Source: an uncultured Lachnospiraceae bacterium
GTDB lineage: Bacteria; Bacillota; Clostridia; Lachnospirales; Lachnospiraceae
Direction of reading: 5' to 3'
Length of the DNA: 36,709 nt
Assembly (NCBI GenBank): GCA_949879775.1
Contig: CATLBW010000016.1
Span: 1 to 36,709 of the forward strand
Positions 31,561-36,709 of the stretch are shown one piece after another. The first letter of the stretch is position 1. Every line of letters starts with the position of its first letter. The position numbers were made by a program, and so were the translations under genes. Under the pieces are notes generated by a model. The model searched no databases and was not told where the DNA came from. It saw only the letters and a list, made by a program, of their open reading frames with translations.

Positions 31561-32934
31561 ATGGCGAAAGGCAAAAAAGCCAGCGTATATTTTTGCCAGT
31601 CCTGTGGATATGAATCCTCAAAATGGATGGGGCAGTGCCCGGGCTGCCGGGAATGGAATACGTTTGTGGAAGAGATTGTGGATAAAAAATCCCTGGGGAA
31701 GGCAAGAAGCGCATCCGTGGGGGATGAGCTTCTTACGCCAACCAGGCTGTCAGAGATTGACATGCAGGCGAAGGAACGGCTGCAAACAGGGTTCCGGGAG
31801 CTGGACCGCGTATTGGGAGGCGGGATTGTCCCTGGTTCCCTCGTGCTGGTGGGAGGAGATCCGGGGATTGGCAAATCGACGTTGCTTTTACAAGTGTGCA
31901 GGAGCCTGGCTGATACCAGGGAGGTTTTGTATATTTCCGGGGAGGAGTCTTTGCAGCAGATAAAAATGCGGGCGCAGCGCATAGGGCAGTTTTCGGATAA
32001 GCTGCAACTGTTCTGTGACACCAGCTTAGAGCGCATTGAGCAGGTAATTGGGCGGGAAAAACCCCAGGTGGCGGTGATTGATTCCATCCAGACGGTGTAT
32101 AGCGAAGATGTTGGCTCTGCGCCGGGAAGCGTATCGCAGGTAAGGGAGACGACGGCACGCCTTTTGCAGATTGCAAAAGGGATGGACGTCACAGTGTTTA
32201 TTGTCGGGCATGTGACGAAGGAGGGCGTGGTGGCAGGGCCGCGGGTTTTAGAGCATATGGTAGACACGGTCCTCTACTTTGAGGGGGACCGCCATGCGTC
32301 TTACCGCATATTACGGGGGGTGAAGAACCGTTTTGGCTCTACCAATGAGATAGGCGTGTTTGAAATGCAAGAAGCAGGGCTAAAAGAGGTGGAGAACCCC
32401 TCCGAGTTTATGCTCAATGGCAAGCCGCAGGGAGCGTCGGGTTCTGTCGTTGCCTGTTCCATGGAAGGGACGCGGCCAATTCTCGTGGAAATCCAGGCAT
32501 TGGTGTGCCACAGTAATTTCGGCATACCGAGAAGGACGGCGGCCGGGACAGATTTGAACAGGGTAAACTTGTTAATGGCGGTGCTGGAAAAGAGGGGCGG
32601 GCTTTCCCTGTCGGGCAGTGACGCTTATGTCAATATTGCCGGAGGAATCCGCATGCATGAACCGGCGATTGATTTGGGCATTGTCCTGGCGCTTGCCTCA
32701 AGTTTTAAAGATTATGCGATAGATGAGAAATTGATTTGTTTTGGCGAAGTGGGCCTAAGCGGTGAGGTGCGCGCAGTGAATATGGCGCAGCAGCGTGTTT
32801 CTGAGGCTAAAAAGCTTGGGTTTACGTCGTGCATCCTGCCCAAGGTGAGCATTCCGGGGCTGACAGACACAAAGGGAATTAAAATTATCGGCGTGGAAAA
32901 TATCCGTGAGGCAATCGGATGGATCATGGGATGA
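31561..32934 (+). CDS. radA: DNA repair protein RadA
   Basis: This 457-residue protein processes recombination intermediates as a RecA-like helicase. The N-terminal zinc finger (CQSCGYESSKWMGQCPGC), Walker A (GGDPGIGKST, about 97-106), RadA-specific KNRFGSTNE motif (about 254-262) and C-terminal Lon-protease-like domain (LSLSGSDAYVNIAGGIRM...ALASSFKDYAIDEK) are all present. The start at 31561 has AAGGAG at 31547-31552. In Bacillus radA directly follows clpC; here the two are 8.5 kb apart with a signalling block between. The usual disA neighbour is absent within the window. Confidence 0.96.
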   Translation: MAKGKKASVYFCQSCGYESSKWMGQCPGCREWNTFVEEIVDKKSLGKARSASVGDELLTPTRLSEIDMQAKERLQTGFRELDRVLGGGIVPGSLVLVGGDPGIGKSTLLLQVCRSLADTREVLYISGEESLQQIKMRAQRIGQFSDKLQLFCDTSLERIEQVIGREKPQVAVIDSIQTVYSEDVGSAPGSVSQVRETTARLLQIAKGMDVTVFIVGHVTKEGVVAGPRVLEHMVDTVLYFEGDRHASYRILRGVKNRFGSTNEIGVFEMQEAGLKEVENPSEFMLNGKPQGASGSVVACSMEGTRPILVEIQALVCHSNFGIPRRTAAGTDLNRVNLLMAVLEKRGGLSLSGSDAYVNIAGGIRMHEPAIDLGIVLALASSFKDYAIDEKLICFGEVGLSGEVRAVNMAQQRVSEAKKLGFTSCILPKVSIPGLTDTKGIKIIGVENIREAIGWIMG

Positions 32935-33004
32935 GGGAAAAGATTTCGCACAATAGATATATCCGGAAAGGAAATTGCCGGGTTTTGGGATAGGAGGAGA
33001 ATTT

Positions 33005-33661
33005 ATGGACAGGAGAGAAGTTTTTTCAAAGGTGGATCATACGCTGTTGGCGCAGACGGCAACTTGGCAGGAAATCAAGCAGGTTTGCGATGACGCTGTA
33101 AGGTTTGGCACAGCGTCTGTGTGCATCCCGCCTGCCTATGTAAAAAAGGCTGGGGAGTATCTTTCAGGGAAAGTGCGGGTTTGTACAGTCATTGGCTTCC
33201 CCAATGGCTATCACACAACAGCCGTCAAAGAATTTGAAACGAAAGACGCCATTGCAAACGGCGCAGATGAAATTGACATGGTTATTAATTTAGGCTGGGT
33301 CAAGGACAGGGAGTTTGACAAAGTCGAGCATGAAATACGCCTGTTAAAAGCGGCTTGCGGGGAGAAAACCTTAAAAGTGATTGTTGAGACATGCCTTTTG
33401 ACAGAGGAGGAGAAGATTAAGATGTGCGAGGTTGTGACAAATGCAGGCGCAGATTTTATCAAGACTTCAACAGGGTTCTCAACATCTGGGGCCACGTTTG
33501 CAGACGTAGGGCTTTTTGCAGGGCATGTAGGGGAAGGGGTAAAAATCAAGGCCGCAGGGGGGATTTCCAGTTTTGCGGATGCAGAAGAATTTATCCGCCT
33601 GGGGGCAGACCGGCTGGGGACCAGCCGGATTGTGAAACTGGCGAAGAGTGAAACAGAATAG
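33005..33661 (+). CDS. deoC: Deoxyribose-phosphate aldolase
   Basis: This class I aldolase splits 2-deoxyribose-5-phosphate into glyceraldehyde-3-phosphate and acetaldehyde, allowing use of deoxynucleosides. The Schiff-base lysine is Lys153 in [14 protein letters not shown], and the second conserved lysine is in [21 protein letters not shown] is also typical. The 218-residue length is normal. The start at 33005 follows AGGAGGAGA. It lies 70 bases after radA with no terminator seen, so they may be co-transcribed. No other deo gene is present. It is convergent with the metal ATPase gene. Confidence 0.95.
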   Translation: MDRREVFSKVDHTLLAQTATWQEIKQVCDDAVRFGTASVCIPPAYVKKAGEYLSGKVRVCTVIGFPNGYHTTAVKEFETKDAIANGADEIDMVINLGWVKDREFDKVEHEIRLLKAACGEKTLKVIVETCLLTEEEKIKMCEVVTNAGADFIKTSTGFSTSGATFADVGLFAGHVGEGVKIKAAGGISSFADAEEFIRLGADRLGTSRIVKLAKSETE

Positions 33662-33712
33662 GAAGATTTGGCATTCACAGATATTGTTGCTTAGATTAAG
33701 GAAATCTTTCCC

Positions 33713-36193
33713 TCAATTTTTGTAAAGCGCCCGGATGGAGTTAAGCACGCACAGCATGGCGACGCCGCTGTCGGCAAATACTGCCATCCACATGGAGGCG
33801 TGGCCAGTCAGGCCGAGCGCCATAACGAGGGCTTTGACAGCCAGGGCAAATACGACATTCTGCCAGGCAATCCGTGTAGTGACCCTTGCAATGGAGATTG
33901 CCTGGGGGACAGCCTGCATATTAGAAGTCATGAACACTACATCTGCGGCTTCGATGGCAGCGTCAGCGCCGTTTCCCATAGCGGCGCCGACATCGGCGCC
34001 CGCAAGTACGGGGGCGTCGTTGATGCCGTCGCCGACGAACATCACAGAGCCTTTACGGCTGCGGATTTGTTGGAGCTTAGTTAATTTATCCTCCGGCAGC
34101 AGCCGGGCATACACTTCATCGATTCCAGTTTCTTTTGCCACCGCATCAGCGTTTTCGGGGGCGTCGCCTGTCAACATGGCGGTTGTGATATTGAGCCTCT
34201 TCAAAGAGCCGATGGCATTTTTTGATTCTGGCTTAATCGTATCGGAAATAAGCAGATAGCCGACAAAAGAGCCGTTTACAGCCAGTAGGATTTGCGTGCC
34301 ATAGGATGGCTGTATATTTTCAGGTATAGTTACCGCAAATTGTTCCATCAGTTTGTGGTTGCCTACAAGGACTGTCCCTGCGGACAGCTTTGCCTTGATG
34401 CCATGCCCGGCGATTTCCTCGACTGCTTCGGGGGCTTCAAGCGCAAGCCCTTTTTCTTTTGCCGCGGCAGTAATGCTTGCTGCAATCGGATGCGTAGAAC
34501 GCTGTTCGCAGCTTGCGCACAATGTGAGCAGATCTTCTTCGGAAAAATGGGCAGGCGCGTCATCATCTGCATCCTGAATAAGTGCCGCGTGTTCCCGGCT
34601 GGGCGTTTTGGCGGGGACAATTTGCTGTACGGTGAAGTCACCTTTTGTAAGGGTCCCTGTTTTGTCCATGACGACAGCGGCAACGCCTTTTAGAGCTTCA
34701 ATGGATACGCCGCCTTTGAAGAGGATACCCTTTTTGGAGCCTGCCCCGATGCCGGAGAAAAACGCAAGCGGCACGCTTAGGACTAAGGCGCAGGGACAAC
34801 TGATGACAAGGAACGTCAGGGCGGTGTAAACCCAATGCTCCCAGTCCCCCGTGAACAGGGACGGGAGGATGGCGGTGGCAAGCGCGGCGGCAACGACAAA
34901 GGGGGTATAGATCCTAGAAAACCTTGTGATGAAACGGTCGATTCTGGGCTTGCTTGCGGCAGCGTTTTCAACTGAATCCAGAATCCTTGTTACCATGGAA
35001 TCATCAAGCGTCTTTGCCACACGGATTTTTAATTGCCCCGAGGTATTGATGCAGCCGGAAGTGACGTTATCGCCGACCGCGGCTTTCACCGGGACAGGCT
35101 CCCCGGTGATAGGCGAGGTGTCAAGGCGGCTGTCCCCTTCTATGATGACGCCGTCCAAGGGGATGCGGTCGCCTGGGCGTATGAGCAGCACATCATCCAA
35201 ATGCGCGTCTTCCGCCGGGATAACTTCTATTGTATCCTCTATCAGAAGGTTTACAACTTCCGGGCGCAGATCAACAGCTTCCATAATTTGGGAACGGCTG
35301 CGGGAGACGGCGACCTCTTCAAAATACTCACCAACGCGGTAAAACAGCATAACGCCTACAGCCTCCGCGAATTCGCCTATCGCAAAGGCGCCCAGCGTCG
35401 CAAGGCTCATGAGAAAATTTTCATCAAATATTTGCCCCTTGATAAGGTTTTTACATGCGGTCAGCACAATGCGGCTTCCGAGGATAACGTAGGCTGCGAT
35501 AAAAGCTGAGGGAGCAAGCAGTGGGACGCCAAGGGCAGTCTGGCCTAAGGCTTCGCCAAGGGCAAAAAGCAAAGCTCCAATTATAATAGTAAGTAAATCA
35601 GCTTTCTGTCTGCTGGGCCAATTCTTTTTTGGGGGATTTTTTTGGTTTTGCAAGGCTTTTTTCCCAGTTTGGCGGCGGCTCTGTTTTGTTACAGTTACTT
35701 CAGGCTCGATAGAATAGCAGATTTCTTGAAATTTTGCAATCAATTCAGCCTCTTTTTTAGCTGCCGCTGGCGTTATGGAAACACGTAGCTGTTTGGTAGC
35801 AAAGGTTAAAGTGGCGGCATTCACTTCTGGAAGCTCATTGATACGGCTTTCCATTTTAGCGGCGCAGTTTGCACAGCCCAGGTTTTCGACCAGGCAGGTA
35901 AACTTTATGCCGTCGGCACGAAAAGCGTCTGGGCGCTGCAAATGTTGATGTTCATGTCTGTGTCCATGGCCGCAGCAGCCGTCCTCATGCTGGTGTCCGT
36001 GTCCATGCTCATGTCCATGGCCGCAGCAGCCGTCCTCATGCTGGTGTCCATGCCCATGGCTGTGTCCGTGTCCATGCTCATGTCCATGGCCGCAGCAGCC
36101 GTCCTCATGCCGGTGTCCATGCCCATGGCTGTCCTCATGTTCCTGTTGGTAATGATGGTTTTCAACCGTTTTCTTGTTTTCTATCCCGTTCAT
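33713..36193 (-). CDS. Zn/Cd/Co-type P1B heavy-metal ATPase
   Basis: This 826-residue metal efflux pump starts with a histidine-rich N terminus (residues about 12-75) with three DGCCGHGHEHGH-type blocks. A heavy-metal-associated domain follows (NLGCANCAAKMES; CANC), then membrane helices with the ion-binding SCPCALVLS (about 463-465), DKTGTLT with the phosphorylated Asp near 510, and GDGINDAP. The CPC motif and the His/Cys-rich tail point to Zn, Cd or Co rather than Cu, as in ZntA/CadA. The ATG at 36193 has a strong GGGAGGAAT site; the frame open to 36253 is not needed. An operator-like palindrome overlaps its promoter. Confidence 0.93.
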   Translation of the reverse strand: MNGIENKKTVENHHYQQEHEDSHGHGHRHEDGCCGHGHEHGHGHSHGHGHQHEDGCCGHGHEHGHGHQHEDGCCGHGHRHEHQHLQRPDAFRADGIKFTCLVENLGCANCAAKMESRINELPEVNAATLTFATKQLRVSITPAAAKKEAELIAKFQEICYSIEPEVTVTKQSRRQTGKKALQNQKNPPKKNWPSRQKADLLTIIIGALLFALGEALGQTALGVPLLAPSAFIAAYVILGSRIVLTACKNLIKGQIFDENFLMSLATLGAFAIGEFAEAVGVMLFYRVGEYFEEVAVSRSRSQIMEAVDLRPEVVNLLIEDTIEVIPAEDAHLDDVLLIRPGDRIPLDGVIIEGDSRLDTSPITGEPVPVKAAVGDNVTSGCINTSGQLKIRVAKTLDDSMVTRILDSVENAAASKPRIDRFITRFSRIYTPFVVAAALATAILPSLFTGDWEHWVYTALTFLVISCPCALVLSVPLAFFSGIGAGSKKGILFKGGVSIEALKGVAAVVMDKTGTLTKGDFTVQQIVPAKTPSREHAALIQDADDDAPAHFSEEDLLTLCASCEQRSTHPIAASITAAAKEKGLALEAPEAVEEIAGHGIKAKLSAGTVLVGNHKLMEQFAVTIPENIQPSYGTQILLAVNGSFVGYLLISDTIKPESKNAIGSLKRLNITTAMLTGDAPENADAVAKETGIDEVYARLLPEDKLTKLQQIRSRKGSVMFVGDGINDAPVLAGADVGAAMGNGADAAIEAADVVFMTSNMQAVPQAISIARVTTRIAWQNVVFALAVKALVMALGLTGHASMWMAVFADSGVAMLCVLNSIRALYKN

Positions 36194-36284
36194 AAGATTC
36201 CTCCCTATATTTATAAATGATGGAAATGAGATAAAACATATTTTCCTTATCATAACAAGAAACCATACGTTTTACACATGAAAG

Positions 36285-36302
36285 AATGTTCATATGAATA
36301 TT
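36285..36302 (-). promoter_or_regulatory. Palindromic operator overlapping the metal-ATPase promoter
   Basis: AATGTTCATATGAATATT is symmetric at 16 of 18 positions, with a perfect TTCATATGAA core (36289-36298). It overlaps the -10 region of the promoter at 36300-36328. An ArsR/SmtB-type metal sensor is a likely binder; no such gene is in the window. Confidence 0.5.
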
Positions 36303-36328
36303 AAATCATATAAGGCACTGGATGTCAA
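36300..36328 (-). promoter_or_regulatory. SigA promoter of the metal ATPase gene
   Basis: On the minus strand TTGACA (complement of 36323-36328), 17 bases, TTTAAT (complement of 36300-36305). The leader is about 100 bases. Confidence 0.6.
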
Positions 36329-36373
36329 GGGTTTCTTATTTTGAAAATTTTTGAAAAAAAATGTCTTTTACTG

Positions 36374-36402
36374 TTGACAAGTGAAAATAAACGTGATAGT
36401 AT
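36374..36402 (+). promoter_or_regulatory. rRNA promoter P1
   Basis: TTGACA (36374-36379), 17 bases, TAGTAT (36397-36402). A perfect TATAAT at 36400-36405 would need a 20-base spacer. Confidence 0.65.
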
Positions 36403-36466
36403 AATACTCGTTGTTGGAGACAGTACATATGAATTTACTTATGAAATAAAAAAATGAAAAAAGTGC

Positions 36467-36495
36467 TTGACAATGACAAAAAGATATGATAATAT
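36467..36495 (+). promoter_or_regulatory. rRNA promoter P2
   Basis: TTGACA (36467-36472), 17 bases, TAATAT (36490-36495), in an A+T-rich upstream context (36431-36464) resembling an UP element. Tandem promoters are usual for rRNA operons. Confidence 0.75.
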
Positions 36496-36501
36496 ATACA
36501 A

Positions 36502-36689
36502 GCTGTCGCAGGAACAGACAGCACACCACCTTGACAACTGAACAGTGGAATGACCTTGAAAGATTTAAAAGAGTACCTGCCGAAGAGGCAGGCGAAGCCG
36601 GGAGACCGGCGGGATTTCAAGAACGGCATTCAGGCAAGAATGCAACCTAGAAAACAGTAAGCCAGAAACAAAACTGGCAGGACAGAACT
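36502..36689 (+). other. rRNA operon leader
   Basis: This transcribed leader before 16S has hairpins GCTGTC/GACAGC (36502-36507, 36517-36522), CCTGCC/GGCAGG (36576-36581, 36587-36592), GCCGG-GAGA-CCGGC with a GNRA loop (36597-36610) and GCCAG/CTGGC (36661-36665, 36674-36678). The last lies next to 16S and may form part of the processing stem. Confidence 0.65.
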
Positions 36690-36709
36690 TATAATGAGAG
36701 TTTGATCCT
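36690..36709 (+). rRNA. 16S ribosomal RNA, first bases only
   Basis: AGAGTTTGATCCT at 36697-36709 is the universal 5' segment of 16S (E. coli position 8 onward). The mature 5' end is estimated seven bases upstream. The gene runs off the window. Confidence 0.95.

Noticed and set aside
33662..33712. Bidirectional terminator between deoC and the metal ATPase
   Set aside because: Short A/T-rich inverted repeats are present but no stem stable enough to support it.

Overview
The window looks like a chromosomal segment of a spore-forming anaerobic Firmicute, most likely a Lachnospiraceae gut bacterium. The evidence is strong AAGGAGG-type ribosome sites, the gene types present (a SleC-type cortex-lytic enzyme, a superoxide reductase, clpC and radA, a DUF6320-type cluster), and the first bases of a 16S rRNA gene of clostridial type at the right edge. 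The taxonomic call is inference from gene content; no search was run.

Layout. (1) 28-6851: a tightly packed operon for uptake and breakdown of sucrose or fructo-oligosaccharides: lipoprotein binding protein, two permeases, ATPase, intracellular GH32 fructosidase, fructokinase and an HPr-like protein without the phosphorylatable histidine. (2) 7070-7829: a small septum-initiator-like membrane protein and a convergent membrane protein. (3) 8001-13316: a sleC-type spore germination gene cut in two by a 4,047-bp element that encodes a large serine recombinase, a VapBC-type toxin-antitoxin pair and small unknown proteins. The element lies between 11-bp direct repeats, and joining across the repeat restores the sleC frame exactly. 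(4) 13424-15406: superoxide reductase, then an aspartokinase with one in-frame TAA. (5) 15417-18880: an overlapping four-gene cluster (HD protein, acyltransferase-like protein, DUF6320-like protein, esterase). (6) 18946-31327: a membrane-anchored cadherin-like protein, clpC, then a signalling and surface block (CHASE2 adenylate cyclase, TIM-barrel protein, GAF-HD-GYP protein, secreted Ig-like protein, FecR-domain protein, small conserved protein). (7) 31561-33661: radA and deoC. (8) 33713-36193, minus strand: a Zn/Cd-type P1B ATPase with a histidine-rich N terminus. (9) 36374-36709: tandem rRNA promoters, a structured leader and the 16S start.

The most interesting system is the interrupted sleC gene. 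It has the architecture of a skin-type intervening element: a recombinase on the same strand as its host gene, a short core repeat inside the coding sequence and perfect in-frame rejoining. The recombinase frame itself crosses the right junction, so the excised circle would encode a recombinase with a different, longer tail that ends in a terminator-like hairpin now at the left junction. A motif resembling a mother-cell sigma promoter lies just upstream of sleC. Whether the element is excised during sporulation cannot be decided from sequence alone.

A second theme is the number of short tandem or palindromic duplications (17.85, 20.44, 23.06, 27.25, 30.28 and 35.97 kb), several inside coding sequences or at gene ends.
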